Below, one piece after another: positions 24,757 to 34,861 of a DNA stretch of 64,000 nucleotides. Source of the DNA: Acidihalobacter yilgarnensis (lineage in GTDB: Bacteria > Pseudomonadota > Gammaproteobacteria > DSM-5130 > Acidihalobacteraceae); contig NZ_CP017415.1 in the NCBI RefSeq assembly GCF_001753245.1, positions 62,001 to 126,000 on the forward strand. The letters are read 5' to 3'. The position numbers and the translations under genes were made by a program. The notes under the pieces are model-generated. The model worked only from the letters and a program-made list of their open reading frames with translations, was not told the origin of the DNA and did not search any database. Each line of letters begins with the position of its first letter. Within the stretch, counting starts at the first letter, position 1.

Positions 24757-26296
24757 GGCGCCACTTCAGCCCGTCAAGGGCGCAACGCTGGGTGTGCTGA
24801 CCATCGCGCTCGCGCTCGCGACCTTCATGAACGTGCTGGATACAACGATCACCAACGTGGCGGTGCCGACGATCTCCGGCGATCTGGGCGTGAGCCCGGA
24901 CCAGGGTACCTGGGTCATCACCGCCTTCGTGGTGGCAACGGCCATCGCCGTGCCTTTGACCGGCTGGTTGGCGCAGCGTTTCGGCGAAGTGCGGCTGTTC
25001 GTGGTTTGTACCGGGCTGTTCACGCTGTTTTCCACACTCTGCGGTTTGGCTGACAGTTTTCCCGTGCTTCTGTTTCTGCGCGTGCTGCAAGGCGCGGTAG
25101 CCGGGCCGATGATCCCCTTGTCGCAGAGCTTGCTGATGAACAATTACCCGCCGGACAAGCGCGGGCTAGCACTTGCGATTTGGGGGATGACCACCGTGGT
25201 GGCACCCGTGCTGGGCCCGATCTTCGGTGGCTGGCTCACCGACAACTACAGTTGGCCGTGGATTTTCTACATCAATATACCGATCGGTATTTTTTCGATC
25301 ATGGTGACGTGGTCTTTGCTCAAGAACCGGGAGACGCCACGTCGTCGTCTACCCATCGACGCCATCGGTCTTGCCTTGCTGGTCGTCGGTGTCGGTGCGT
25401 TGCAGATCATGCTCGACAAGGGCAATCAGGACGATTGGTTCGGTTCCACCTTCATTCTTACCTTGGGTATCACCGCACTGATTGCGATCGTGTTATTCAT
25501 TATTTGGGAATGGTACGACCCGCATCCGGTGGTCGATCTGACATTATTCAAGAGCCGTAATTTCAACGTCGCAGCGGTGGCCATCACGCTGGGCTTCGGC
25601 GTGTATTTCGGTGGCATCGTGATCTTCCCGCTGTGGCTGCAAACTCAGCTCAACTACACTGCCACCTGGGCCGGTATCGCATCGGCCCCGGTAGGGCTGT
25701 TGGCGATCGTATTGTCGCCAATCGTTGGGCGCAATCTGCATCGTGTCGATCTGCGCATCTTCGTGACCATCGCCTTTCTGGTCTTTGCCTTGTGCTCCTT
25801 CTGGCTGGGGAGCCTGACCACGCAGGTCGATCTTTGGCAGTTGGTCGACCCGCGTATTTATCTGGGTATCGGCATCGCTACTTTTTTTATCCCGCTGACC
25901 GCGATGTCGCTGGCAGGGTTGCCGCAGTCGCGCGTCGCCAGCGCGTCCGGTTTGCTGAATTTCCTGCGTACACTAGGTGCAAGCTTCGGTACCTCGCTGA
26001 GTATCACGCTTTGGGACCGGCGCGCGACGCTGCATGATCAGCGTCTGATGGATCATCTCACCAACGCCAATCCGGCCTTGCACCAGGCCCTGGGGCAGCT
26101 GCAATCGCACGGGCTTTCGCCAGAAGCTAGTTATGGCGTGATGGAGCGTCTGGTCGAGCAGCAGGCCTTTATGCTCTCGACGAACGATTTTTTCTGGCTG
26201 TCCGGTTGGATTTTCGTGATGCTCATGGGGCTGGTTTGGTTCGCCCGCCCACCCTTCGCGCCGGCCCGTGGCGCACCGCCGGTTGCGGCTGAATAG
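24749..26296 (+). CDS. emrB: EmrB-type DHA2-family MFS drug transporter
   Basis: A 515-residue proton-coupled exporter with 14 predicted membrane segments. DHA2 signatures are LDTTITNVAVPTISGDLG (motif D1), FGEVRLFVVCTGLF (motif A region) and the motif C stretch MTTVVAPVLGPIFGGWLTDNYSWPWIFYINIP. It overlaps emrA by 8 nt and is followed directly by another transporter gene. Confidence 0.93.
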   Translation: MAEAPLQPVKGATLGVLTIALALATFMNVLDTTITNVAVPTISGDLGVSPDQGTWVITAFVVATAIAVPLTGWLAQRFGEVRLFVVCTGLFTLFSTLCGLADSFPVLLFLRVLQGAVAGPMIPLSQSLLMNNYPPDKRGLALAIWGMTTVVAPVLGPIFGGWLTDNYSWPWIFYINIPIGIFSIMVTWSLLKNRETPRRRLPIDAIGLALLVVGVGALQIMLDKGNQDDWFGSTFILTLGITALIAIVLFIIWEWYDPHPVVDLTLFKSRNFNVAAVAITLGFGVYFGGIVIFPLWLQTQLNYTATWAGIASAPVGLLAIVLSPIVGRNLHRVDLRIFVTIAFLVFALCSFWLGSLTTQVDLWQLVDPRIYLGIGIATFFIPLTAMSLAGLPQSRVASASGLLNFLRTLGASFGTSLSITLWDRRATLHDQRLMDHLTNANPALHQALGQLQSHGLSPEASYGVMERLVEQQAFMLSTNDFFWLSGWIFVMLMGLVWFARPPFAPARGAPPVAAE

Positions 26297-27532
26297 TTGT
26301 CTGGCGCGCAAGCACTGAGTACCACCGCGCGTCGCCTAATCGGCGCGCGCGCGCTACGCAGCCTCGGACAAGGGGCGCTGGTGGTGGATTTCGCGCTCTA
26401 TCTGCATGCCTTGCGCTGGACGCCAGTCGCCATTGGCGCGGTGTTCATGGGGGGCTTGGTGCTCGGAGGCGTGCTGACGCTGCTGCTCGGGCCGTTGTCC
26501 GATCGCTGGGGGCGACGACGCTTCCTGCTGGCCTATGAGGTCAGCCAGATGCTGGCCGCCCTGGTTGCCTTGCTCAGCAGTCACCCCGCACTGATTGCCG
26601 CTGCCGCCATCATCGGAGGCTTTGGTCGAGGCGCCAACGGTAGCGCGGGTCCGTTTGCGCCCGTGGAGCAATCCTGGCTTGCCGGCGAAATTGCCCCGGA
26701 TATGCGCGGTAGCGTTTTCAGCCTCAATACGGCCTTGGGATTTTTCGGTATGGCCCTGGGCGCGCTCGGCGCGATGTTGCCGGGTTTGACGGACGACGGC
26801 CACCCGCCTGCCGCCGAATACCGGGTATTGTTCCTGATCGTATTGCTGGGTTCGCTCGCCTGTTTCGGTTTGTTGTGGGGTGTAAAGGATAGGTCTCGTA
26901 TCGCGCCAGAGATCGTCGGCGATGGTGCGTCCCTGGAAAAGAAGGCGCGGCGGGTCCGCGAGAATGGTTTGCTGCTGCGACTGGTTGGCGTGAACGCTAT
27001 CAATGGTCTCGGCATCGGCTTGATCGGGCCATTGATGGCCTATTGGTTCGAGCTGCGCTTCTCCGTCGGACCTTCAGCGATCGCGCCGATGATGAGTCTT
27101 GCCTTCGTGGTGACGGGGCTGGCCTCGTTACTGGCCGGCCGGCTAAGCCGCCGCTTCGGGGTGGTCGACGCGGTGGTCTGGCCGCGCCTGGTGGGTTTGT
27201 TGCTGCTGATTCCGATGGCGCTTTCCCCAAGCTTCTATTGGGCCGGTTTTTTCTACGTGCTGCGCTCCGGCCTCAATCGGGGCACCGTAGGTGCCCGTCA
27301 GGCACTCGGTGTGAGCCTGGTCGGTGCGGATCGCAGTGGGCTGGCCGCCAGCCTCAATACCGTATCGATGATGCTACCGCTCGCCGTCGGCCCAGTGGTC
27401 GCGGGCGCCTTCTTTCAGGCCGGTTGGCTGCTGCCGCCCTTCGTGCTCGCGGCAGGTCTGCAAGGTGTCTATCTATATCTTTACCACCGCCTGTTTCGGG
27501 CCCACGACCCAGGGCACCGCGACGCAATATAG
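26297..27532 (+). CDS. MFS transporter, 12 TM
   Basis: A 411-residue major-facilitator protein. The motif A loop is LGPLSDRWGRRRFLLAYE between TM2 and TM3, and about 12 hydrophobic segments are split by a central charged loop (about 215-230). The only available start, TTG 26297, follows the emrB stop without a gap, so it belongs to the same operon. The sequence gives no clue to the substrate. Confidence 0.8.
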   Translation: MSGAQALSTTARRLIGARALRSLGQGALVVDFALYLHALRWTPVAIGAVFMGGLVLGGVLTLLLGPLSDRWGRRRFLLAYEVSQMLAALVALLSSHPALIAAAAIIGGFGRGANGSAGPFAPVEQSWLAGEIAPDMRGSVFSLNTALGFFGMALGALGAMLPGLTDDGHPPAAEYRVLFLIVLLGSLACFGLLWGVKDRSRIAPEIVGDGASLEKKARRVRENGLLLRLVGVNAINGLGIGLIGPLMAYWFELRFSVGPSAIAPMMSLAFVVTGLASLLAGRLSRRFGVVDAVVWPRLVGLLLLIPMALSPSFYWAGFFYVLRSGLNRGTVGARQALGVSLVGADRSGLAASLNTVSMMLPLAVGPVVAGAFFQAGWLLPPFVLAAGLQGVYLYLYHRLFRAHDPGHRDAI

Positions 27533-27561
27533 GCTAGACTCTGCACGCTCTGGAGCCCTAA

Positions 27562-28194
<633 letters not shown>

Positions 28195-28290
28195 GCGTTC
28201 GCCATCCATTAAGATGAGGGCATTGTTATGTCCTATTAAAATGCACCGGCCGGCGCCCCGCCGCCCGGGCAGCCAGATTTGGAGTGAGTC

Positions 28291-28551
28291 ATGGCCAGAA
28301 TTACCGTAGAAGACTGCCTTGCGAACGTCGATAACCGCTTCCAGCTGGTATTGATCGCGTCCAAGCGTGCCCGTCAGATTTCCCTGGGTGCCGAGCCGCG
28401 TGTGTCGCTTGAGAACGACAAACCCACGGTAGTCGCGTTGCGCGAGATTGCCGAAGGTCTGACCACCGTCTCAGTGTTGGACGAAGTCGTCGCCCGCGAA
28501 CACGGCCTCTCATCGCCGATCAGCGAGCAGGAAGTCCGGGAGGAGATCTAG
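28291..28551 (+). CDS. rpoZ: RNA polymerase omega subunit
   Basis: An 86-residue omega subunit that assists RNA polymerase assembly and contributes to the ppGpp-binding site. It begins [29 protein letters not shown] and has the typical [24 protein letters not shown] precedes the ATG. It is placed between gmk and spoT as in most gammaproteobacteria. Confidence 0.97.
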   Translation: MARITVEDCLANVDNRFQLVLIASKRARQISLGAEPRVSLENDKPTVVALREIAEGLTTVSVLDEVVAREHGLSSPISEQEVREEI

Positions 28552-28606
28552 CCGATCTCCCCAGTGGCTCGCGTCCGGCGCCCTACGCGCCTGCCGATAG
28601 CCGATC

Positions 28607-30793
28607 ATGGTTGACCTCGTCACCCCGCCGCAGCCGAATGCCGCGCCTGGTGTAAACCGGGGGGATTCCACGCGCTTTCTGGTCAGCGATCTTTGCAAGA
28701 TACTGGAGGTCTACCTGCCGCCTGAGCAGGTGCGCGATGTCTATCGCACCTACTTATTTGCGGCCGAGGCCCATATCGGGCAGAACCGGCAGTCCGGCGA
28801 GCCTTATATCTTCCATCCGCTGGCCGTAGCGCGCGTTATGGCCGGGATGCGGATGGACCATCACAGCATCATGGCGGCCATCCTTCACGACGTGATGGAG
28901 GATACCCCGGTCACCAAGGATCAGCTGCGCGAGACCTTCGGCGAGGAAGTCGCCGAGCTGGTCGATGGCGTGAGCAAACTGACGCATCTCAAGTTCGAAT
29001 CGCACGCCGAGGCCCAGGCCGAGAACATCCGTAAAATGATGATGGCCATGGTGCGCGATCTGCGCGTCATCCTGGTCAAGCTGGCCGACCGTCTACACAA
29101 CATGCGGACTCTCTCCGCGTTGCGCCCGGACAAACGTCGACGCATCGCCCGCGAAACCCTCGAAATCTATGCGCCCATCGCTCAGCGCCTGGGTATGAAT
29201 GCCCTGCGTCGAGAGCTGGAAACCCTTGGCTTCGCAGCGCTTTACCCGATGCGTTACCGCGTTTTGTCGAACTCCGTCGAGCGTGCGCGCGGTAGGCGTA
29301 AGGAGTTGATGCAGAACGTCGAGGCCGCTATCGTCAGGCGCCTGGAAGAGACCGGTATCGAGGCGCGGGTCGTGGGGCGGGAGAAGAACCTCTACTCGCT
29401 CTACCGCAAGATGCGGGGCAAACGGATGCCTTTTTCCGAGGTGTTCGACGTCTTCGCCATCCGCATCGCAGTGGCCGACATCGATACCTGCTACCGCGCG
29501 CTTGGCATCACGCACAATCTCTACAAGCCGGTGGCCGGACACTTCAAGGACTACATCGCCATCCCCAAGGCGAACGGTTACCAGTCGCTGCATACCATTC
29601 TGTTCGGCCCGCACGGTATCCCCATCGAGGTACAGATACGCTCCGACGAGATGGACCGGGTAGCGGAAAGCGGCATCGCCGCACATTGGCTTTACAAGGC
29701 GGGCGAGGGGGGGAACGCCGGTGCGGGCACACAGGCGCGTGCGCGCGAATGGCTCAAGGGAATCCTTGAGATGCAGCAGCGCGCGGGCAGTTCGCTCGAA
29801 TTCCTGGAAAACGTCAAGGTCGACCTGTTTCCTGACGAGGTCTACATCTTCACGCCCAAAGGCGCCATCATGGAACTGCCGCGTGGCGCGACGGCCGTTG
29901 ATTTCGCTTATGCGGTGCACTCCGATGTCGGCAATACCTGCGTCGCCGCCAAGATCGACCGCCACTTGGCGCCGCTGTCCTCACCGCTCGAAAGCGGACA
30001 GACCGTGGAAATTATCACCTCGCCGACCGCGCGCCCCAATCCCGCATGGCTCAATTTCGTGGTTACCGCGAAGGCGCGTACGGGTTTGCGCCACCGTCTC
30101 AAGAGCCTGCAGGGTGATGAAGCCATCGCGCTGGGGCGGCGGTTGCTGGACAAGGCGCTAAGCGCTGCCGGCCAAACCCTCGAATCGGTCGATACGGGGC
30201 GGCTCGCCGATCTGTTGACGACCTGGGGGCTGACGGATCTGAATGCATTGCTCAACGATGTCGGCCTGGGCAACCGTCTGGCGCCACTGGTCACGCGGCG
30301 TCTGCTGGGCGAAGGCGAAGAAGGCGATACTCCGCAAACTCATGGCGGTAAACCGCTGGTGATCCGCGGTAGCGAAGGCCTGGTGTTGACCTTCGCCAAG
30401 TGCTGCTACCCTTTGCCCGGCGACCCCATCGCCGGCGTGCTCAGTGCGGGCCGAGGGCTGGTGGTACACCGCGAAACTTGCCGCAATGTGCTCGAATTCC
30501 GTGCCAAACCCGACCGCTGGATGCCCCTGCAATGGTCGGATGAGCCGAGTGGTGAATTTGCCGCGGCCATTCGTGTGATGGTCTCGAATCAGCGCGGGAT
30601 GCTGGCACAGATCGCGGCACGTATCGCAGAAACCGATTCGAACATCGAAAACGTCTCCTTCGAAGAGCGAGACAGCATGCTGACCACGATGACTTTCGTG
30701 TTGAGCGTGCGCGACCGTCGGCACCTGGCGCGTGTCATGCGCCGTCTGCGTGCCGTACCCGCGGTCAACAAGATCACGCGCGTGCGCGGCTGA
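28607..30793 (+). CDS. spoT: Bifunctional (p)ppGpp synthetase/hydrolase SpoT
   Basis: A 728-residue RelA/SpoT homologue. The HD hydrolase domain (about 45-200) keeps the HD pair His94-Asp95 (AILHDVMEDT) and other ligands, so it should degrade (p)ppGpp. The synthetase domain is at about 240-360 (EVFDVFAIRI, KANGYQSLHT), followed by TGS (about 405-465, VYIFTPKGAIMELP), a helical/zinc-finger region (FAKCCYPLPGDPIAG) and a C-terminal ACT domain (about 655-725). A G7 run at 29707-29713 is read through in frame here. It lies downstream of rpoZ, upstream of ridA. Confidence 0.96.
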   Translation: MVDLVTPPQPNAAPGVNRGDSTRFLVSDLCKILEVYLPPEQVRDVYRTYLFAAEAHIGQNRQSGEPYIFHPLAVARVMAGMRMDHHSIMAAILHDVMEDTPVTKDQLRETFGEEVAELVDGVSKLTHLKFESHAEAQAENIRKMMMAMVRDLRVILVKLADRLHNMRTLSALRPDKRRRIARETLEIYAPIAQRLGMNALRRELETLGFAALYPMRYRVLSNSVERARGRRKELMQNVEAAIVRRLEETGIEARVVGREKNLYSLYRKMRGKRMPFSEVFDVFAIRIAVADIDTCYRALGITHNLYKPVAGHFKDYIAIPKANGYQSLHTILFGPHGIPIEVQIRSDEMDRVAESGIAAHWLYKAGEGGNAGAGTQARAREWLKGILEMQQRAGSSLEFLENVKVDLFPDEVYIFTPKGAIMELPRGATAVDFAYAVHSDVGNTCVAAKIDRHLAPLSSPLESGQTVEIITSPTARPNPAWLNFVVTAKARTGLRHRLKSLQGDEAIALGRRLLDKALSAAGQTLESVDTGRLADLLTTWGLTDLNALLNDVGLGNRLAPLVTRRLLGEGEEGDTPQTHGGKPLVIRGSEGLVLTFAKCCYPLPGDPIAGVLSAGRGLVVHRETCRNVLEFRAKPDRWMPLQWSDEPSGEFAAAIRVMVSNQRGMLAQIAARIAETDSNIENVSFEERDSMLTTMTFVLSVRDRRHLARVMRRLRAVPAVNKITRVRG

Positions 30794-30862
30794 TGGGATG
30801 GGATGACCGACCGGCGGATTCCCGGTAACCTGTGCCGCTCCGACAAACAAGAGCGCAGCGCC

Positions 30863-31246
30863 ATGAAAACCGAAGTCATTTTCACAGACAAAGCCCCCAA
30901 GGCCATCGGCACCTATTCACAGGCGATTCGAGCCGGCGATACGGTTTATCTGTCCGGCCAAATTCCGCTCGATCCCGCGACCATGGAACTGGCTGGCGAC
31001 GATATGGAGACCCAGATCAAGCAGGTCTTCGATAACCTGTCGGCGGTTGCACGTGCCGCCGGTGGCAGCCTGGCCAACGTGGTCAAGCTGAACATTTTTC
31101 TGACCGACCTGGCTCACTTCCCCATGGTGAACCAGCAGATGGCCGAATATTTCACCGAACCCTACCCGGCGCGCGCCGCCGTCGGCGTCGCTGCCCTACC
31201 GCGCGGGGTGGGCGTGGAAATGGAAGCGGTCATGGTGCTCGGCTGA
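30863..31246 (+). CDS. ridA: RidA family enamine/imine deaminase
   Basis: A 127-residue YjgF/YER057c/UK114 protein that hydrolyses reactive 2-aminoacrylate. Signatures: [42 protein letters not shown] and [21 protein letters not shown], with the catalytic Arg in YPARAAV. The frame opens at 30803, but homology begins at ATG 30863. It sits between spoT and recG as in many gammaproteobacteria. Confidence 0.95.
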   Translation: MKTEVIFTDKAPKAIGTYSQAIRAGDTVYLSGQIPLDPATMELAGDDMETQIKQVFDNLSAVARAAGGSLANVVKLNIFLTDLAHFPMVNQQMAEYFTEPYPARAAVGVAALPRGVGVEMEAVMVLG

Positions 31247-31306
31247 GCCAGGAGGTCGGGGACTCGGCGCCGCACCCGGCGACGGGACACCGATCTTCAC
31301 AGCATA

Positions 31307-33385
31307 ATGACCGCCTTGAGCCTGCAATCGCCGGTCGCCGCCATGAAGGGGGTGGGTGAGCGGCTTGCCGAACGCCTCGCGCGGCTTGGTATCGAGCGTG
31401 TTGAGGATCTGTTGTTCCATCTGCCGCTGCGCTATCAGGACCGCAGCCGCTTGAGTGCGCTCGGTGGGTTGCGTCCCCAGCAGGAAGTATTGGTACAGGG
31501 ACGCGTGACGCATGCCGAAATTGTGGTGCGTCGTCGACGTGCGCTGTTGGTCCGCATCGCGGATACCAGCGGCCAAATCACACTGCGTTTTTTCCACTTC
31601 GGGTCCACTCAGCGGCAGCACCTGGTACCCGGCCAGTGGGTGCGAGCGTTCGGCGAGGTACGGCCTGGGCTCGCCGGCCTCGAAATGGTCCATCCGGAAT
31701 ATCGGGTGCTGGTTGAAGCCGACGACGAACCCCTGGAGCGAACCCTGACGCCGGTCTATCCGACCACCGAAGGCGTCGGACAAGCGACCTTGCGACGTCT
31801 CATCGGGCTGGCACGCGCCTATGGCGGGCTACACGAGTGGTTGTCCGAGTCGCAACTGCCGGAAGCGCTGCGCTACGGTCTGGGTGAGGCCTTGTCACTG
31901 CTACACACGCCACCGGTCGATGTCGATACCGTCGCGCTCATGGACGGTCGCCACCCCGCCCAGCGGCGCTTGGCCTTCGAGGAACTGGTGGCACACCAAC
32001 TCGGTATGGCACGTCTGCGGGCACAGGCGCGCGCGGAGCCGGCACCGCCACTGCCCGTACCCACGGCGGAAGACTTGAGCCGTCGCTTCGTGTCGAACCT
32101 GCCCTTTGTGCTGACCGATGCGCAGTGTCGTGTCATCGATGAGATCGCGACGGACCTTGCCTGCCCGCACCCGATGCTGCGGCTGGTACAGGGCGACGTG
32201 GGTTCTGGCAAGACGGTGGTTGCGATGGCGGCCTGCCTGCAGGCGGTGGCGGGGGGCTTCCAGGCTGCGCTGATGGCGCCGACCGAACTGCTGGCTGAGC
32301 AGCATTATCGCAATGCCGAGGGATGGTTGGCACCTCTGGACGTGCGCGTGGTGTGGTTGTCTGGGCGGCTGCGCGAGGCGCAGCGTAGCGAGGTGTTGGC
32401 CGAACTGGAGGATGGACGGGCATCGATGGTGGTGGGCACCCACGCGTTATTTCAGGACACGGTGCGTTTTGCCCGTTTGGGGTTGGTCGTGATCGACGAA
32501 CAACACCGTTTCGGCGTACACCAGCGACTGGCGTTGCGCGAAAAAGCGATTGCGGGCGGGTTGTACCCGCACCAGCTGGTGATGACCGCGACCCCGATCC
32601 CGCGCACGCTGGCGATGACCGCGTATGCGGATTTGGACTATTCGGTAATCGATGAATTACCGCCAGGCCGCAAGCCGGTCGTGACGGTAGCCATTCCGGA
32701 TACACGTCGTCCCGAGGTGGTCGAGCGTATTCACGCAGCGGTGGAGCGCGGCCAACAGGTCTACTGGGTCTGTACCCTGATCGAAGAATCCGAGGTGCTG
32801 CAGTGCGAAACCGCCGAGGCAACCCATGCGCTGCTCACCGAGGCATTGCCAGGCATCGCCGTGGGATTGGTGCATGGCCGGCTGCGTGCCGCAGAAAAGG
32901 AGGCAGTGATGCGGGCCTTCAAGGAGGGTGCGCTGGATCTGTTGGTGGCGACCACCGTGATCGAGGTCGGCGTCGACGTGCCGAACGCGTCATTGATGGT
33001 TGTCGAGAACGCTGAACGACTGGGTTTGGCACAGTTGCATCAGTTGCGCGGCCGGGTCGGTCGGGGCGCCACGGCTTCGAGCTGCGTCCTGCTTTATCAT
33101 CCGCCCCTGGGGGAGACTGCACGTCGACGATTGCAGGTGATGCGCAAGACCCAGGACGGTTTTGAGGTGGCCCGCCATGATCTGGAAATTCGTGGCCCTG
33201 GTGAGCTGCTGGGCACCCGGCAAACCGGACTTGCGCACCTGCGGGTGGCGGATATGGTGCGGGACGGCGATTTGATTCCAGCCGCACTTGATACCGCGCA
33301 CGTGCTCGCAGCCGAGGCACCGGCGGCGACCGATGCGCTGATTCGACGTTGGGTGTCCGGTGGGATTCGCTATGCCCAGGTTTGA
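31307..33385 (+). CDS. recG: ATP-dependent DNA helicase RecG
   Basis: A branch-migration helicase that remodels stalled replication forks. The 692-residue protein has the N-terminal wedge/OB domain (about 1-200, MKGVGERLAERLARLGI), Walker A GDVGSGKTVVA, motif II DEQH (VIDEQHRFGVHQR), motif III TATPIPRTLAMT, and the C-terminal helicase domain with LRGRVGRG and the TRG motif region RGPGELLGTRQTG. Length is normal. Confidence 0.96.
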   Translation: MTALSLQSPVAAMKGVGERLAERLARLGIERVEDLLFHLPLRYQDRSRLSALGGLRPQQEVLVQGRVTHAEIVVRRRRALLVRIADTSGQITLRFFHFGSTQRQHLVPGQWVRAFGEVRPGLAGLEMVHPEYRVLVEADDEPLERTLTPVYPTTEGVGQATLRRLIGLARAYGGLHEWLSESQLPEALRYGLGEALSLLHTPPVDVDTVALMDGRHPAQRRLAFEELVAHQLGMARLRAQARAEPAPPLPVPTAEDLSRRFVSNLPFVLTDAQCRVIDEIATDLACPHPMLRLVQGDVGSGKTVVAMAACLQAVAGGFQAALMAPTELLAEQHYRNAEGWLAPLDVRVVWLSGRLREAQRSEVLAELEDGRASMVVGTHALFQDTVRFARLGLVVIDEQHRFGVHQRLALREKAIAGGLYPHQLVMTATPIPRTLAMTAYADLDYSVIDELPPGRKPVVTVAIPDTRRPEVVERIHAAVERGQQVYWVCTLIEESEVLQCETAEATHALLTEALPGIAVGLVHGRLRAAEKEAVMRAFKEGALDLLVATTVIEVGVDVPNASLMVVENAERLGLAQLHQLRGRVGRGATASSCVLLYHPPLGETARRRLQVMRKTQDGFEVARHDLEIRGPGELLGTRQTGLAHLRVADMVRDGDLIPAALDTAHVLAAEAPAATDALIRRWVSGGIRYAQV

Positions 33386-33401
33386 CCAGAGCTTTAACTG
33401 C

Positions 33402-33453
33402 TTGCAGCACACGCGGCAGGGCTGGCTATAATCAACCCATTGGGCGTGCCCAA
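33402..33453 (+). promoter_or_regulatory. Promoter and palindrome upstream of soxA
   Basis: A consensus -10 TATAAT is at 33427-33432, with TTGCAG (33402-33407) 19 bp upstream as a possible weakly spaced -35. Just downstream is TTGGGC-GT-GCCCAA (33440-33453), a 6-bp-arm palindrome in operator position between the -10 and the gene. Confidence 0.5.
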
Positions 33454-33490
33454 AGTATCCATAAAATGTTATCGATCTGAAGGAGGCGCA

Positions 33491-34354
33491 ATGAGAACAA
33501 TGTTCAAGGGAGCAGGAGTTATCGGGGTCATGGGGGTGGTTGCGGCGATGTTGGGCGCGCCGATGGTGGCACAGGCCAGCCCGGAGCAGGACCTCAAGGC
33601 ATTTCGCCAGTTCTTCGAGCAGCGTTTCCCAGGCGTGCCGCTCAAGGCCTATGCCCAGGGCGAGTGGATACCGGGCATCAATACCGAGGATGCGATCAGC
33701 CAGTACAAGAGCATCATGCAATTCCCGCCGCAGGACGAAGGCATTGCGGCCGGCAAGCGCTTGTTCGACAAGCCCTTCGCCAACGGCAAGACCTACGCGA
33801 GCTGCTTCCGTAACGGCGGCAAGGATATCCGTCAATACTACCCTTACTTCGACAAACAAACCGCTCAGGTGGTGACGCTGGAAGGCGCGATCAACGAGTG
33901 CCGAGTCAAGAACGGCGAGAAGGCGCTGCCTTGGCAGAAGGGTAAGCTGGCCGAGTTATCAGCCTATATGGCGAGCACCTCCGACGGCAAGCTGATGCAT
34001 GTCAGTGTACCCAATGAACCGGCAGCTCTTGCCGCCTATGCGCGCGGCAAGGATTTCTTCTATGCCAAGCGTGGGCAGCTCAATTTCTCCTGCGCTGCCT
34101 GTCACATGGCCCATGCTGGCCAGAAGTTACGCACGCAAACCCTCAGCCCGGCCTTGGGCATGCTCAACGGCTTCCCGGTATATCGCGCCAAGTGGAGCAA
34201 TCTCGGCACGGTCGATCGTCGCTTCATCGGCTGTAACAAACAGGTCCGAGCCAAGCCCTTCAAGCCCCAGAGCGTCGAATACCGTGATCTGGAGTATTTT
34301 ATTTCCTATATGAGCAACGGCGTTCCCATTACCGGTCCAGGTTATCGCAACTAA
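33491..34354 (+). CDS. soxA: SoxA-type sulfur-oxidation c-type cytochrome
   Basis: Subunit of the SoxAX cytochrome, which couples thiosulfate to the SoxY carrier in the periplasm. The 287-residue protein has a signal peptide (about 1-29, VAQAS) and one heme motif CAACH (Cys201, Cys204, His205). Cys248 in FIGCNKQVRAKPF matches the cysteine ligand of the active heme. Where two-heme SoxA proteins carry an N-terminal CxxCH there is only Cys105 (YASCFRNGG), with Cys137 (INECRVKNGE) as likely disulfide partner, so this is the one-heme form. AAGGAGG lies before ATG 33491. No soxX or soxYZ is in the window. Confidence 0.88.
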   Translation: MRTMFKGAGVIGVMGVVAAMLGAPMVAQASPEQDLKAFRQFFEQRFPGVPLKAYAQGEWIPGINTEDAISQYKSIMQFPPQDEGIAAGKRLFDKPFANGKTYASCFRNGGKDIRQYYPYFDKQTAQVVTLEGAINECRVKNGEKALPWQKGKLAELSAYMASTSDGKLMHVSVPNEPAALAAYARGKDFFYAKRGQLNFSCAACHMAHAGQKLRTQTLSPALGMLNGFPVYRAKWSNLGTVDRRFIGCNKQVRAKPFKPQSVEYRDLEYFISYMSNGVPITGPGYRN

Positions 34355-34373
34355 GTTAGGCCATGTATGCCGT

Positions 34374-34404
34374 CGTTAGACGGGGCTGAATGCCCCGTCT
34401 AACG
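34374..34404. terminator. Hairpin after soxA
   Basis: A perfect 13-bp stem (34374-34386 with 34392-34404) and 5-nt loop begin 20 bp after the soxA stop. There is no T run. Confidence 0.65.
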
Positions 34405-34861
34405 TTCGCGCCACTCCCACTTCTCAACTTCCCCTCGCACGGTTTTGCACGGTGCCAGATCGAGGTATGTGCGGCGCCCGTTGCATCTGCCGATAGTCAG
34501 GTTGCTGCGTGTTTCGCTCATTGAGGCAGCATTCTCAATGAGTTGTGCAGCTCTTCATTTGAGATAGGGCAATGTGGGGTTGTGGACGCTATCTGGCGTC
34601 GTCGATGCCACAGAGGGAGGTGTCGCCGAGATGACCTGGATGGGCGGGGGTTCTAGGTTCCCGCAAGAAGGGCGCAAGTTGCAGGCATGCGCCTAGAACT
34701 GGGTCCGTGCCTGTAGCGCGACCAAGGCTTTGCGAGATCGTACAGTTTTTGTGCTGCTGCTATGTTGGTAGACCTAGATTAGAAGCGGACCGGACCGGGG
34801 ATGAGGGAGAGGAGAGCCCGGCAGTTTCTGATGGTACCGCCGGGCCACGCCAAATCGATAC
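34405..34861. other. Intergenic region between soxA and the DsrE-like gene
   Basis: No convincing coding frame. It contains an inverted repeat GTTCTAGG (34650-34657) / CCTAGAAC (34692-34699) and a GC-rich 7-bp stem (34816-34822 with 34839-34845) just beyond the end of the DsrE-like gene, which may be its terminator. An 81-codon frame at 34707-34952 runs into the DsrE-like gene on the opposite strand and is not credible. Confidence 0.45.

Noticed and set aside
29093-29965. A long frame opposite spoT
   Set aside because: It is antisense to the SpoT catalytic domains and has no family pattern.
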